Below are positions 7,252-16,552 of a stretch of DNA of 64,000 nucleotides, one piece after another. This DNA is from Terriglobia bacterium. Its GTDB lineage: Bacteria; Acidobacteriota; Terriglobia; Terriglobales; Acidobacteriaceae. The number at the start of each line of letters is the position of its first letter. Position 1 is the first letter of the stretch. The notes below the pieces were generated by a model. That model had not been told where the DNA came from, made no database searches, and saw only the letters and a list, made by a program, of their open reading frames with translations. The translations under genes and the position numbers were made by a program. The stretch is from NCBI GenBank assembly GCA_020073385.1, contig JAIQFH010000012.1, positions 62,001 through 126,000 of the forward strand, in the 5' to 3' direction.

Positions 7252-8313
7252 ATGACGCTGTTGGACCCGGACGAACAGAGCTTTGTTCGCGAATCGGTGC
7301 TCCAAGAGCGCGTGGACAGTAAAGTGCGCTGCAACATTTGTGAGCGCCGTTGCCTGCTGGTGGCGGGCGGAACCGGATGGTGCCGTACCCGCCAGAACCG
7401 CGGCGAAACCCTGGTAACGCTCACCTACGGAGCCGTCTCCTCTCTGAGCGTGAATCCTATCGAGAAGAAGCCCTTTTACCACTTTTATCCCGGCAGCATG
7501 ACGCTTACGGCGGGGAGTTGGTCGTGCAATTTCGATTGTCCTTGGTGTCAGAACTGGGATATCAGCCGGGCCAAGCCTTCCTTTGGTGGCAACTACATGT
7601 CACCGGAGGAGTTTGTCACACTGGCAAAACGGAAGGGATGTCGCGGCACTTCCATCTCGTTCAATGAGCCCACTCTTTCGCTGGAGTGGTCCTTGGACGT
7701 ATTTCGCTGGGCACGCCCTCAGGGTTTGTACAACACCTTTGTCACGAATGGCTACATGACCCCCGAGGCTCTGGACTTGCTGATCGAAGCAGGGCTCGAC
7801 GCCATGAATGTCGACATCAAGGGAGATGCAGCGGTTGTCCGACGGTTCTGCAGAGGCGTGGATGTAGAGAAGGTCTGGGCCAATTGCAAGGGTGGCCGCT
7901 TGCGCGGTGTGCACATCGAGGTCACCACACTCGTTATTCCCGGAGTGAACGATGCTGACGCGATCATGCGGGGAATAGCGGAGAGGGTCGCGCGAGATTT
8001 GGGGCCAGAAACTCCCTGGCACATCAGCGGATACTTTCCCGCTTACAAGTTCGGCGCGCCATCCACCCCGCTTGCCACCCTCGAACAGGCGTGGCGAATC
8101 GGTAAGACTGCCGGTTTGCGATTCGTGTATTTGGGGAACGTGCCGGGGCATCGCTACGATAACACCTACTGTCCCTCCTGCCATGCCTTGCTAATTGAAC
8201 GCTACGGTCTCGACGTGACACGCGTGAGGATAGAACGTGGACGCTGTCCGCGATGTGGGCAACAAGTCGCCGGCGTGTGGAGTCGGGACGAAGAAAAAAC
8301 CTTGATGAGGTGA
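7252..8313 (+). CDS. amrS: AmmeMemoRadiSam-system radical SAM enzyme
   Basis: The 353-residue protein belongs to the PflA-related radical SAM enzymes of the AmmeMemoRadiSam group. The [4Fe-4S] motif is CNFDCPWCQNW (C-x3-C-x2-C) at about residue 92. An N-terminal Cys cluster CNICERRCLLVAGGTGWC is typical of this family. SFNEPTLSLEW and VNVDIKG-like segments of the TIM barrel follow. The C-terminus carries a zinc-ribbon-like pair (CPSC and CPRC). The enzyme uses S-adenosylmethionine and an iron-sulphur cluster for radical chemistry; the physiological substrate of the system is not established. The companion AMMECR1 and Memo proteins, normally fused or adjacent, are not in this window. The next gene starts 21 bases downstream. 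Confidence 0.85.
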   Translation: MTLLDPDEQSFVRESVLQERVDSKVRCNICERRCLLVAGGTGWCRTRQNRGETLVTLTYGAVSSLSVNPIEKKPFYHFYPGSMTLTAGSWSCNFDCPWCQNWDISRAKPSFGGNYMSPEEFVTLAKRKGCRGTSISFNEPTLSLEWSLDVFRWARPQGLYNTFVTNGYMTPEALDLLIEAGLDAMNVDIKGDAAVVRRFCRGVDVEKVWANCKGGRLRGVHIEVTTLVIPGVNDADAIMRGIAERVARDLGPETPWHISGYFPAYKFGAPSTPLATLEQAWRIGKTAGLRFVYLGNVPGHRYDNTYCPSCHALLIERYGLDVTRVRIERGRCPRCGQQVAGVWSRDEEKTLMR

Positions 8314-8334
8314 CAGCCCGAGGAGGCATTCACG

Positions 8335-9297
8335 ATGTCGAGTGCGAAACGCAAGATCCTGGTCACCGGATCGTCTGGCCAAATCGGGTCCGAACTGGTG
8401 CCTGCGCTGCGCGAGCGTTATGGAACACAGAATGTAGTTGCCTGTGACATCAAGCCTCTGCAAGAGGGTTCGGGCCCGTTTGAACTCGCTGACGTTACTG
8501 ATCGCGAAGCCTTGGAAGGTATTATCCGGAAGCACCGCATTGGCTCCATTTACCACCTCGTGTCGATTCTGTCCGCCGCCGGGGAGATGAATCCCAATCT
8601 CGCCTGGTCCGTCAACATCGAGAGCCTCAGAAACGTGCTGGATCTTGCCCTACAGCACAAAATGGAACAGGTCTTCTGGCCGAGTTCGATTGCCGCATTC
8701 GGGCCGCATACGCCTCGAATTCACACTCACCAGCTCACCGTCATGGACCCGAATACTATGTACGGTATCACCAAAGTCACAGGCGAGCTTCTTTGCAACT
8801 ACTACTTTGTGAAGTACGGGCTTGACGTTCGTTGTCTCAGATATCCGGGAATCATCAGCTGGAAGACGCCTCCCGGCGGCGGCACAACCGATTATGCGGT
8901 GGCGATTTTCCACGGTGCATTACGCGAAGGCCGCTACGAGTGCTTTGTCGCTGCGGATACCGTCATCCCCATGATGTACATGCCCGACGCCATCCGCGCT
9001 GCAATTGAATTCACCTCGGCCCCGCGTTCGCGGCTTCACACACACCTGGGCTACAACCTGGCTGCGATGAGCTTCTCCGCCCGGGAATTGGCGAAAGAGG
9101 TGAAACGTCACTTGCCAGGCTTCGTGTGCACATACAAGCCAGATGCGCGGCAGAAAATTGCAGACTCATGGCCGAAGAGCATAATAGATGATAGGTGTTC
9201 TCGGAAAGACTGGGGGTGGAAACCGAGATTCAACCTGTGCAGAACTGTCGAGGATATGCTGAACCATCTCCGAGTGGTTGTGCCCGGTCCACGGTAA
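8335..9297 (+). CDS. L-threonine 3-dehydrogenase of the SDR (epimerase-like) type
   Basis: The protein is 320 residues with an extended-SDR fold. ILVTGSSGQIGSELV is the NAD-binding G-x-x-G-x-x-G turn, SSIAAFGP carries the catalytic serine region, and YGITK is the Y-x-x-x-K pair. The stretch PGGGTTDYAVAIFHGALREG followed by IPMMYMPDAIRAAIEF is characteristic of SDR-type threonine dehydrogenases rather than UDP-galactose epimerases. These enzymes oxidise L-threonine to 2-amino-3-ketobutyrate with NAD+, which a ligase or spontaneous decarboxylation then processes. The usual partner, 2-amino-3-ketobutyrate CoA ligase, is not visible here. The ribosome site is gaggagg-like, 8 bases upstream. It probably forms an operon with the radical SAM gene. 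Confidence 0.8.
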   Translation: MSSAKRKILVTGSSGQIGSELVPALRERYGTQNVVACDIKPLQEGSGPFELADVTDREALEGIIRKHRIGSIYHLVSILSAAGEMNPNLAWSVNIESLRNVLDLALQHKMEQVFWPSSIAAFGPHTPRIHTHQLTVMDPNTMYGITKVTGELLCNYYFVKYGLDVRCLRYPGIISWKTPPGGGTTDYAVAIFHGALREGRYECFVAADTVIPMMYMPDAIRAAIEFTSAPRSRLHTHLGYNLAAMSFSARELAKEVKRHLPGFVCTYKPDARQKIADSWPKSIIDDRCSRKDWGWKPRFNLCRTVEDMLNHLRVVVPGPR

Positions 9298-9502
9298 AGT
9301 TAGGGACAGCCGAACGCGGGATCCCAGTCCAAGGAGTGTGACTCCTAGCAATGTGGTCGCCCAACCCTTTGGGAATGTCCTGAGAGTCCTTATATCGATT
9401 TCTTGTGAATCCGGTGTGCCGGAACGTGAACATATCAGATCATCTCATGAGACAACTGCAACTGGCAGAGTGGAGACTATGGAATCTCTGTCTGGGTGAC
9501 AT

Positions 9503-9688
9503 TCATGAGCGCAGACTCGTAGCCTCGATCAGGAGCTTCGGGCCGACCGGCCGTGATCTTATCGTGCTCAAGTAAACCCGCGAGAACCAGGCGTGCCGCA
9601 TCCGCCGGCCGCAAACGTCGAGAGCAACCCGCTCAACACGATCAGAGTGACAGTTTGGGCACTCCAGATCGTTGGCGGCATCCTTCAT
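9503..9688 (-). CDS. Doubtful small CxxC protein
   Basis: A 61-residue minus-strand frame begins MKDAANDLECPNCHSDRVERV. The CPNC pair, with a CKDC pair in the same open frame further upstream (frame open from 9847), hints at a zinc-ribbon protein, but the order and spacing do not fit a family I know, and no ribosome site is convincing. It could be a remnant. Around it (9298-10060) I see no other supported gene. Confidence 0.22.
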   Translation of the reverse strand: MKDAANDLECPNCHSDRVERVALDVCGRRMRHAWFSRVYLSTIRSRPVGPKLLIEATSLRS

Positions 9689-9998
9689 GCGGTGCTGCCG
9701 AAAGCGCCAATCCAAAGCCACAACCGATGACCGATACGCGCAGTCCTTGCAAACAAAAAAGCGCAAGAAAATTGACAATCGAAAGCCGTGCGATTTTTGA
9801 TTTAAGCTGAAGGGAAGATAAACAGATGGCCAGCTACTTAACCCCAACTGGCCGATACTGCCCTAAGGTCCCTCAAATGGCGCATTTGAACTTGTCATAA
9901 CCTTTCCAATCAGCTCACAGGAGAAAATCGACAATATAGGGGCGAGTAAGCGCTCCAGCGCCTCGTTGGTCAGTCCTTGAATCACCGCTCGGAGCAGC

Positions 9999-10012
9999 GT
10001 GAGTTGGGTCAC
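9999..10012. promoter_or_regulatory. CRP/FNR-type palindrome upstream of DUF2934 gene
   Basis: GTGAGTTGGGTCAC is a perfect GTGA-N6-TCAC palindrome that ends 48 bases before the ATG at 10061, the same placement as the site before the radical SAM gene. Confidence 0.5.
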
Positions 10013-10060
10013 AGACGATATGGATTGCTCGGACAATGATTTCATCGAGGAGGTCACGCC

Positions 10061-10279
10061 ATGAAAGCCTACCAGACGGTCACCAAGGCGACGAGCTATG
10101 CGCATGGCCGACCCGCCGGACTCGAAGAAGAAATCCGACGTCGCGCCTATCAAATCTACGAAGAGCGCGACAGGTGCGAGGGTCGTTCCCTAGACGACTG
10201 GCTCCGAGCCGAAGCGGAAATATTGAGTCACCGGGTTATGCGGAGAGTCGCACTGGAAGAGCACGCATTGGCTGCTTAG
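10061..10279 (+). CDS. DUF2934 protein
   Basis: The 72-residue protein contains EEEIRRRAYQIYEERDRCEG followed by RSLDDWLRAEAEI, the diagnostic core of DUF2934: helix, then an R-A-Y-x-I/L-Y-E motif, a G, and the D-W-L/x-A-E-x-E end. The family is widespread in acidobacteria and proteobacteria; its function is unknown. The start has gaggaggtcacgcc before ATG, an ideal ribosome site. No partner gene is close: ~560 bases follow without a supported gene. A CRP/FNR-like palindrome lies immediately upstream, which links it to the surrounding stress-type genes. Confidence 0.85.
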   Translation: MKAYQTVTKATSYAHGRPAGLEEEIRRRAYQIYEERDRCEGRSLDDWLRAEAEILSHRVMRRVALEEHALAA

Positions 10280-10843
10280 CGATCGGAGTGCCCCCCGGAG
10301 GTGAACAGTACTCGGGCGCATGAGCCTCGCGTAGCTGTCGCCCGCGAGGTAGGCAACAACAATTTGTCGTGCTTGGTGAAATCGTGAATGAATTCGAGCG
10401 AATGAGTCGAGAGGACTTGGCTAAACCATGAGTAGGTTGTCAAGATCCAACTGTCTCAAATGGGAGTCCGAATCAGTCATGGGAAGTCTACATTTGGCGA
10501 TATATAAATGAGAGCCTTCAGCGAGCGCCGGAGCCTTGGACTTTTGTGACGCTCTTGCCGACGGATGCCGGGCGTCGCCGCACTCAAGCCCACGCGGGAT
10601 GCAAAGGTTGAGTGCTGTCTTTCGCACGATCCCGGCCTGCCTTCTTGTGTGGTGCAACAGGTTTCACGATGGAGTGATTTGCAGAACTCGTGGCACTGTC
10701 ATCTGCTTTGTGACCCCTTTCTTCTTTTGGCTAGAGTTCTGCGGTCTGTACTGGAGATTGGCTCGGCCTGCGCGTGATCCGCGGCGATGTCTATTAAAAT
10801 CACTTTTTGGTTTTTCGATGACTTCACCGAGGTTCAATAAACC
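10280..10843. other. 564-base gap without a supported gene
   Basis: Several short frames exist on both strands (for example 10421-10657 minus and 10536-10847 plus), but none has a ribosome site with recognisable protein features. No tRNA, CRISPR or strong terminator is visible. The region probably holds the promoter of the guanylate-kinase-like gene. Confidence 0.4.
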
Positions 10844-11611
10844 ATGAGCCCTGGCAACAGCGGACGTTTAGTAATTCTCAGCGGCCCGTCTTGTGTAGGG
10901 AAGAGTCCACTCTACGAGTGTCTGGGCAAGTTCTATCCTGAGCTGCGCAACCGATTCCACAGGTTGGTGCTGATCAACAGCCGCGATCCTCGTCCCGGAG
11001 AAATCGACGGTGTGGACTATCATTTTCGGAAGCGGGCTCACGTTGAGGCGTTACGAATGGACCATCGCTACGCCGTACTGGAGGTGCGCACTGACCTGCA
11101 GGCCCTGGATGTTGAGGAACTCGAGTCTTTGCTGCATCGAGGCGATGTGTTCTTCGAAGGGAACCCCTACGTGGCCCGAGCATTACAGACACATCCTCAC
11201 CTCGCGGACATAAATCGGCTGAGTATTTTTCTATCGCCGCTTTCGAGAGAGGAGATTGCATATTTCAAGATGCCGGAGCGTAATATCTCGCTGGAGGAAC
11301 TGCTCACCGAAATCATGCGGCGCAAGCTCCTGAGGAGAACCCGGCGGCAAAAAGGAGAACTATCAGCAGCGGATCTGGACAACGTGGAGACTCGCGCCTC
11401 GAGTGCTTACCGCGAACTGCAAGCGGCATGGCACTTCCAATATGTAATTCCGAATCACGACGGCGAGGACTCCGATAACTGGGACGCATTTTATTACCCG
11501 ATTGGTGATGCCCGGAAAACCCTGGACGCTTTCGTCGGCTTGCTGCAGGGCCGGGTTCAGCCTAGCGTGGAGAAGTGGGAGGAGAACCTCCTTCTGCGGC
11601 CGGAGAATTGA
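10844..11611 (+). CDS. Guanylate-kinase-like P-loop protein
   Basis: The 255-residue protein begins GRLVILSGPSCVGKSPLYECL, a Walker A loop (GPSCVGKS). The position after GKS, normally T in guanylate kinase (GKST), is proline. The nucleotide-binding lid of GMK follows: LINSRDPRPGEIDGVDYHF equals the canonical R-x-x-R-x-G-E-x-x-G-x-D-Y-x-F. The C-terminal half is extended: RRKLLRRTRRQKGEL is basic and DLDNVETRASSAYRELQAAWHFQYVIPNHDGED matches the final GMK helix and N-x-D element. True GMK is ~205 residues and phosphorylates GMP. This longer version may be a divergent kinase with another substrate. It stands alone, with degenerate sequence downstream. Confidence 0.7.
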   Translation: MSPGNSGRLVILSGPSCVGKSPLYECLGKFYPELRNRFHRLVLINSRDPRPGEIDGVDYHFRKRAHVEALRMDHRYAVLEVRTDLQALDVEELESLLHRGDVFFEGNPYVARALQTHPHLADINRLSIFLSPLSREEIAYFKMPERNISLEELLTEIMRRKLLRRTRRQKGELSAADLDNVETRASSAYRELQAAWHFQYVIPNHDGEDSDNWDAFYYPIGDARKTLDAFVGLLQGRVQPSVEKWEENLLLRPEN

Positions 11612-11629
11612 ACTAGAGCTTCTGCCAAG

Positions 11630-11787
11630 GAGCCCTTTCCCCGTGCGCAGGCTAGACGATCAGCAATGTGCATATGCGTGGTGGAATTGAAGATCAGTCC
11701 AAGGTGCGTCCCGCCGACCTCGACGTCTACCTTTGGGTTGCCGGTCCGGCAGTAGCGCCAGTCGACGATCCCGTCCTCACGGCTGTA
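11630..11787 (-). pseudogene. C-terminal fragment of an alpha/beta-hydrolase
   Basis: About 50 residues (YSREDGIVDWRYCRTGNPK and VEVGGTHLGLIFNS) correspond to the C-terminal end of lipase-like alpha/beta hydrolases. There, the D in D-G-I-V-D and the H of G-T-H fit the catalytic acid and histidine. No nucleophile elbow or N-terminal two thirds can be found upstream on this strand. It is one of several gene fragments packed in 11.6-13.1 kb. Confidence 0.5.
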
Positions 11788-11929
11788 AGCTATAAATAGC
11801 AGTTTGCGCCACCGATGTTGGCCACTTTCGGCGGAGAGAACGCGCGAAGGCACACGAGCACCGGCTGGTAGCACATCCCTGCGGCGGCCTTGGGGACCGC
11901 CCCATAGGCGCTAACTTAAGGGAGGGTTT

Positions 11930-12275
11930 TTTCCCTCGTACTTTGGCTCGAAGTGCAAGTCATGCACGGTGCGGCAAATTGCATGGGCGCTTCGAATCTG
12001 CCTTCGACAAATGCCTCGTAGGTGACGTCCGTCAATTCGCTTTCTGCCAGGTTTCCCTCTGCGTTCGCACCGGCTCGAGATTGCGCTGCATACGGTCAAC
12101 GCTGACCGAAATACAGTCAACAAGCAAGAACGGCTTCGAGTGTTTCGGCGGCACTCGCGTAAACACGCTTGGAACAATATCTCCGCATGGACGAGGTGCG
12201 GCCTTTACCAAGACAGGAAGTGAATCGACAAAACAGCATTGTGGTTGTTGGTGTGGAGGTGACCCGGTCATGGGT
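11930..12275 (-). pseudogene. Degraded second copy of the DUF932 gene
   Basis: Segments of this stretch closely match the intact DUF932 protein at 966-1700. PKHSKPFLLVDCISVSVDRM pairs with AKHSKSFSLIDCISVGVDRM, ESELTDVTYEAFVEGRFEAP pairs with RSELTDVT...YEAFVEGRLEAP, and RTVHDLHFEPKYE is nearly identical. The copy has lost its start and N-terminal half, lacks ~5 residues within the YEAFVEG region, changes frame more than once and stops early. It is a decayed paralogue or a transferred homologue. It lies between a hydrolase remnant and a TonB-receptor remnant on the same strand. Confidence 0.75.
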
Positions 12276-12317
12276 TCGCGCGTCCTCCTCTTGCGCCCTC
12301 CCGGCGTTGCCGCTTAC

Positions 12318-12508
12318 TCAAAAGTCAACGCGCAGCTGGAACTGCACGCGCCGATTGTTGCCGAAGGCCATATCGGCCGGACCTGCGCTCGAAGCCAGCC
12401 AATTCGCGCGTCCAAAGTGGGGCGAACTTAGATTGCCTACGGCAAGCCTGGATTGGTGGTATTGAACAAATTGCGCACAATGGTGGCGACTGTCACGTTG
12501 TAGCGGTG
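12318..12508 (-). pseudogene. C-terminal remnant of an Oar-type TonB-dependent receptor
   Basis: The minus strand reads HRYNVTVATIVRNLFNTTNPG, then after a frameshift VGNLSSPHFGRANWLASSAG and NNRRVQFQLRVDF followed by a stop. That is the typical last strands and terminal aromatic residue of acidobacterial TonB-dependent outer-membrane receptors. The rest of the receptor is gone. Confidence 0.6.
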
Positions 12509-12519
12509 CTCGGTCGCGG

Positions 12520-12700
12520 GACAAGGTGGCGCAGGCTCTCGTTGGAGACTACCGGCCGGAGCATCTGTTCACCCTGAACCAGTCGCTGGAGGGATACCGC
12601 TACTACCAGAAGCTGATCTTGGAGTTGGATCAGGAGACGGCACGTTTGATGCAGGCTCTTCCCAGCGCAACCGAGCATCCGATGCCACCACGCACCAGTC
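12520..12700 (+). mobile_element. IS110-family transposase fragment
   Basis: DKVAQALVGDYRPEHLFTLN followed by QSLEGYRYYQKLILELDQET and a leucine-rich helix is the middle linker and coiled-coil part of IS110-type transposases. The DEDD catalytic domain before it and the second transposase domain after it are missing. The homology ends near 12,700, where minus-strand esterase sequence begins, so an old insertion or rearrangement joined the two. Confidence 0.55.
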
Positions 12701-13025
12701 GAATTCGCCGGTGTCCAGATATTCAGATACAGGCAGTCCTCGCTCTGCGACGGTGCCACCAACCACTTATAAATTGGAGGCGTCCCGGGACCTGGAGTCT
12801 GCATGCAAGCGTTGCCGAACTCCGTGGCTTGCCGCACGCTCTTCCATGACGCCGCCGGTTGCGGTGCTTTCTACCGCGGTTCACCCACGGGCGGCGCAGC
12901 GTAGGGGATGCCGCGATAGACCTTCATGCCGGGACTCTTCGCCGCCGCCCCGGAAAGCTGGCCCTGCGCGACGCGAACCGGATCCTGAATCGACACCCAG
13001 TTTGCGGCGCAATTGCCAGTGTTTG
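12685..13025 (-). pseudogene. N-terminal remnant of a type-B carboxylesterase
   Basis: The minus strand encodes DPVRVAQGQLSGAAA, MKVYRGIPYAAPPVGEPR, then a stop, then KAPQPAASWKSVRQATEFG and SEDCLYLNIWTPAN. These are the standard N-terminal motifs of para-nitrobenzyl-esterase-like carboxylesterases (F/YRGIPYA-PPVG-x-RW and SEDCLYLN). The W of the RW motif is replaced by an in-frame TAG (minus strand, 12871-12873). The gene stops ~110 residues in, where IS110 sequence starts, so it has neither the catalytic serine nor histidine. Confidence 0.7.
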
Positions 13026-13100
13026 AGTTTGGTGCATCTCACAAGGCGGCGGCACGGCCATGGAGTGAGAAATCAACTTCCGTGTGGCCGCTAGCCTTGA

Positions 13101-13274
13101 TCGGAAACGCCTCGGGACAGACTTTTGGGTGGAACAGAGATCCTGCTCCGAGGCGTTTCCGATGAGGTGGCTTCTGATTATCCGGTTGCTTCAGCAAAGC
13201 ACCAGATGTTGCGCAAAGACTAAATCGGCGCCTCTAGAGCTTGCGGTCTGCTTAAGCAACCGGATAATCAGAAG
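13101..13274. repeat. Two adjacent long hairpins
   Basis: Hairpin A has 15-base perfect arms at 13101-13115 (TCGGAAACGCCTCGG) and 13148-13162, with a 32-base loop. Hairpin B has 21-base perfect arms at 13171-13191 and 13254-13274, with a 62-base loop. They follow a gene graveyard and precede the 3' end of clpC by ~270 bases. No coding frame is credible across them. They may be termini of a small non-autonomous element or bidirectional termination structures. Confidence 0.65.
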
Positions 13275-13548
13275 GTGGCTAGAAGGAAGCCGCTGGCGTT
13301 TGCGGCGGGCGCGGGGTATGCGGCTGGCTATGGGATTTGAATGGGGTCTTTTTTCGCCTTTTGTTCGGGCCCAAGCGCAAATGCAGGCACTTCTAATGCT
13401 GCGGAGAAGTGAGGCAGATGCCACCTCATACGTGGCGGATTATCTCACGCGCAGCGTCCGCCGCGCTAGCGGCTCGTTCTTGCCGACTACTCGGGAAGTA
13501 CCGTGGAGTTCATAGGCGGTGACTTTCGACTGTGAGCGCCCCTGCCAA

Positions 13549-16008
13549 TTAAACTTGCAAACTCTGGTTCTCGTACAGCAGCACGGCCTCGGTCTCCTGC
13601 GAGTCCACGGGACGGTAGCACAGCTTGGTGTCCTCGAGGAAGACCTCGATAAACGCCGGCCGGGTGTTGATCGTGCCCCGGATCAGCGCCTCCGACAACG
13701 GATCTTCGATGTACTTCCGCAAGGCCCGCCGGAGCGGACGCGCGCCGTAGCTGCGATCGCCGAGTGTCTGACTGAGGACCCACTTCTTGGCCTCGTCGGT
13801 TACGGTCACGGTGATTGACTTCTGCGCCAGGTTAGCGTCCAACTGGTTGATCATCAGCTCCAGGATCTGAATCAGGTCGTTCTCCGTCAGCGCGTTGAAC
13901 AGAATAACTTCGTCCAGGCGGTTCAGGAACTCGGGGTTGAAGGTACGCTTGACCTCGTTCTTGACCAGGCCTTCGACCTTCTCCGAAATCATCTCTTCCT
14001 TCTGGGACTGGAAGCCCATGCCTTCCCGTTTCTGCAGATGGCGGGCCCCGATGTTCGAGGTCATGATGATGATGGCGTTCTTGAAGTCCACGGTGTTGCC
14101 CAGACCGTCGGTGAGCTGGCCATCTTCAAACACCTGCAACAAGATGTTAAACACGTCCGGGTGCGCCTTCTCGATTTCGTCCAGCAGGACCACCGAGTAG
14201 GGCGCACGCTTCACACGCTCGGTCAACTGGCCGCCCTCTTCGTAGCCCACGTATCCCGGAGGCGAGCCGATTAGCTTCGAGACCGAGTGCTTCTCCATGA
14301 ATTCCGACATGTCGAACCGGACAAGGGCCTTCTCGCTGCCAAACATGAATTGCGCCAGGGTGCGGGCGACTTCGGTTTTGCCGACGCCGGTCGGCCCGAG
14401 GAACAGGAACGAGCCGATCGGGCGGTTCGGGCTCTTCAGTCCGGCGCGCGAGCGGCGGATGGCCCGGGCCAGGGCGCTGATGGCTTTGTCTTGCGAGATG
14501 ATGCGCTTGTGCAACTCTTTTTCAATGCGCAGCAGCTTCTGGGTTTCTTCTTCTTTAATTGAAGTGATCGGGACGCCGGTCCAGCGCGATACCACATCCT
14601 CGATGTCCTCCCGACCGACTACGCCGGTGGAGGATTCATCGAGGTGGTATTTTTCGCGAAGAGCACGCAGGTTCTCGCGTTCTTTGCGTTCTTCGTCCGC
14701 ATAGAAGCACGCCTTCTCGAATTCGTGGTTCGCGATGGCGTTTTCCATGCGGTGGACGATGAACTTGATGCGCTTCTGGACCTCAGTGATCTCCTCAGGC
14801 AATGAGGTCTGGCGCAGCTTCACGCGCGCTCCCGCCTCATCGATGAGATCGATTGCCTTATCGGGCAGGAAGCGGTCCGGAATATAGCGATTGGAATGCG
14901 CTACAGCGAAGTTGATGGCGTCGTCGGTGTAAGTGACCGCGTGGAACTTCTCGTAGCGGTCCTTAATGCCGAACAGAATCTTGGTGGCGTCGCCTTCATC
15001 CGGCGGCGGAACCTTGACGACCTGGAAACGGCGCTCGAGCGAACGGTCTCTTTCGATCGACTTGCGATACTCGCGCGGCGTAGTCGCACCGATACACTGA
15101 ATTTCACCGCGTGACAGCGCCGGCTTCACAATGTTCGCCGCATCCAGTGAGCCTTCTGCCGAACCCGCACCCACGAGCGTGTGCAACTCGTCAATAAAGA
15201 TGATGGAGTTCTGTGATTCCATCAGCTCCTTCATGATGGTCTTCAGGCGCTCTTCAAACTGGCCACGATATTTGGTGCCCGCCACGATTAATGACAGGTC
15301 AAGGGCCAGGATGCGCTCATCTGCCAGGAACGACGGAACTTCCCCATCGGCGATGCGCTGCGCCAGTCCTTCGACGATAGCAGTCTTACCTACGCCTGCC
15401 TCGCCGATCAGTACTGGGTTGTTCTTGGTGCGGCGGCAGAGAATATGAATCACGCGCTCCAACTCGCTTTCACGTCCCACCAGCGGATCGAGCTGCGTAT
15501 CCATCGCGGCCTGGGTCAGGTCGCGGGAGAACTCACTCAGCAGGGAAGATTCGCCATGACGCTGGGGCTGAGCTTTTTCCTGACTGGTATGGGCCAGTTC
15601 CTCGCGGACGGTCGAAAGGTGTAAGCCGCGTTCGTGCAGGATCTCGGCGGCGAAGCACTTCTCTTCACGCAGCAGTCCCAACAAAAGATGCTCGGTTCCA
15701 ACGTGCTTGTGCGAAACGCGCTCAGCCTCCTCGGCAGCGTAATCCAGAACCCGCTTGCACTCCTTGCTCAACGGAAGATCGACCGAGGTCGAGACCTTCT
15801 CCCCGATGGGAATGTGTCCCTCAATCCGCCTGCGGATGGACTCGACCGAGGCATGACAACGCAGGAACCGGAAGATGAGAGCTTTGTCTTCGCGCACAAG
15901 TCCCAACAGCAGGTGCTCCGTTTCTATGGAAGGAGAACCGAACTGACTGGCCTCGAAGCGCGCAAAGAAGATGACGCGCCGTGCTATCTCCGTGTACCGT
16001 TCAAACAT
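13549..16008 (-). CDS. clpC: ClpC-type AAA+ unfoldase (Clp protease ATP-binding subunit)
   Basis: The 819-residue protein starts [20 protein letters not shown] (ATG 16008, with gagagg upstream); the longer frame adds six poorly supported residues. It has two Clp_N repeats (residues ~1-145), a first AAA+ domain with Walker [15 protein letters not shown] and [14 protein letters not shown], a UVR-like coiled middle ([19 protein letters not shown]), and a second AAA+ domain with [14 protein letters not shown] and [16 protein letters not shown]. The end is the D2-small ClpB domain. ClpC hexamers unfold substrates for ClpP and handle misfolded proteins. No clpP or mcsA/B is adjacent. A VGF-type ClpP loop is present as IGF-like sequence near [10 protein letters not shown], but I could not verify its contact residues. 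Confidence 0.95.
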   Translation of the reverse strand: MFERYTEIARRVIFFARFEASQFGSPSIETEHLLLGLVREDKALIFRFLRCHASVESIRRRIEGHIPIGEKVSTSVDLPLSKECKRVLDYAAEEAERVSHKHVGTEHLLLGLLREEKCFAAEILHERGLHLSTVREELAHTSQEKAQPQRHGESSLLSEFSRDLTQAAMDTQLDPLVGRESELERVIHILCRRTKNNPVLIGEAGVGKTAIVEGLAQRIADGEVPSFLADERILALDLSLIVAGTKYRGQFEERLKTIMKELMESQNSIIFIDELHTLVGAGSAEGSLDAANIVKPALSRGEIQCIGATTPREYRKSIERDRSLERRFQVVKVPPPDEGDATKILFGIKDRYEKFHAVTYTDDAINFAVAHSNRYIPDRFLPDKAIDLIDEAGARVKLRQTSLPEEITEVQKRIKFIVHRMENAIANHEFEKACFYADEERKERENLRALREKYHLDESSTGVVGREDIEDVVSRWTGVPITSIKEEETQKLLRIEKELHKRIISQDKAISALARAIRRSRAGLKSPNRPIGSFLFLGPTGVGKTEVARTLAQFMFGSEKALVRFDMSEFMEKHSVSKLIGSPPGYVGYEEGGQLTERVKRAPYSVVLLDEIEKAHPDVFNILLQVFEDGQLTDGLGNTVDFKNAIIIMTSNIGARHLQKREGMGFQSQKEEMISEKVEGLVKNEVKRTFNPEFLNRLDEVILFNALTENDLIQILELMINQLDANLAQKSITVTVTDEAKKWVLSQTLGDRSYGARPLRRALRKYIEDPLSEALIRGTINTRPAFIEVFLEDTKLCYRPVDSQETEAVLLYENQSLQV

Positions 16009-16552
16009 GAGCCCTCTCCCCGCCACGTTCTCCGGTAAGCTGTCGGATTAGTGAAAAGCCCCATACCCTGGAGAACCCTCAGGCCCATACATCATTATGC
16101 AATCAAGATACCAACGAACCCAAGTTCCTAACGGACTCGAGTTCATGATACTCCGTACCCGACTCCCGTTTCTCTGCAAACATGGCTACAACAGACGCCG
16201 ACAGCGCCAATTCCGCCGCCAGCGGGCTGCTCAAAAATCGCTTCTCCTATCACGATGCGAGGTACAATGATTTAGCCAGGTGGAACGGCAGCGGGCTCTG
16301 CAGGGATGCAACCGTGCCGAGGAATAGCTTGGTTGGGCTCATCGATACGATCACTGCATCCGCGCGAATATTCTTCTCGCGCTCCTGCCACCCGCATCGG
16401 ACCGGTAGAGCCGCATGCCTTGAAAACCACGCCCGAAGGACGGGATCGACACTCCCGGAGACACTCCTTCACGCTAAGGCGGCACATTTGCAGTTGGCGC
16501 GCAGACACTTGTGCATGGCAGCGCTTGGCGCGAGGAATGTAAAGACTGCCTC
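16009..16552. other. 544-base divergent intergenic region
   Basis: The region separates clpC (minus) from the GT4 fusion gene (plus) and should hold both promoters. Short frames on either strand lack ribosome sites and recognisable motifs. I see no CIRCE-type inverted repeat (TTAGCACTC-N9) and no tRNA. Confidence 0.4.
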
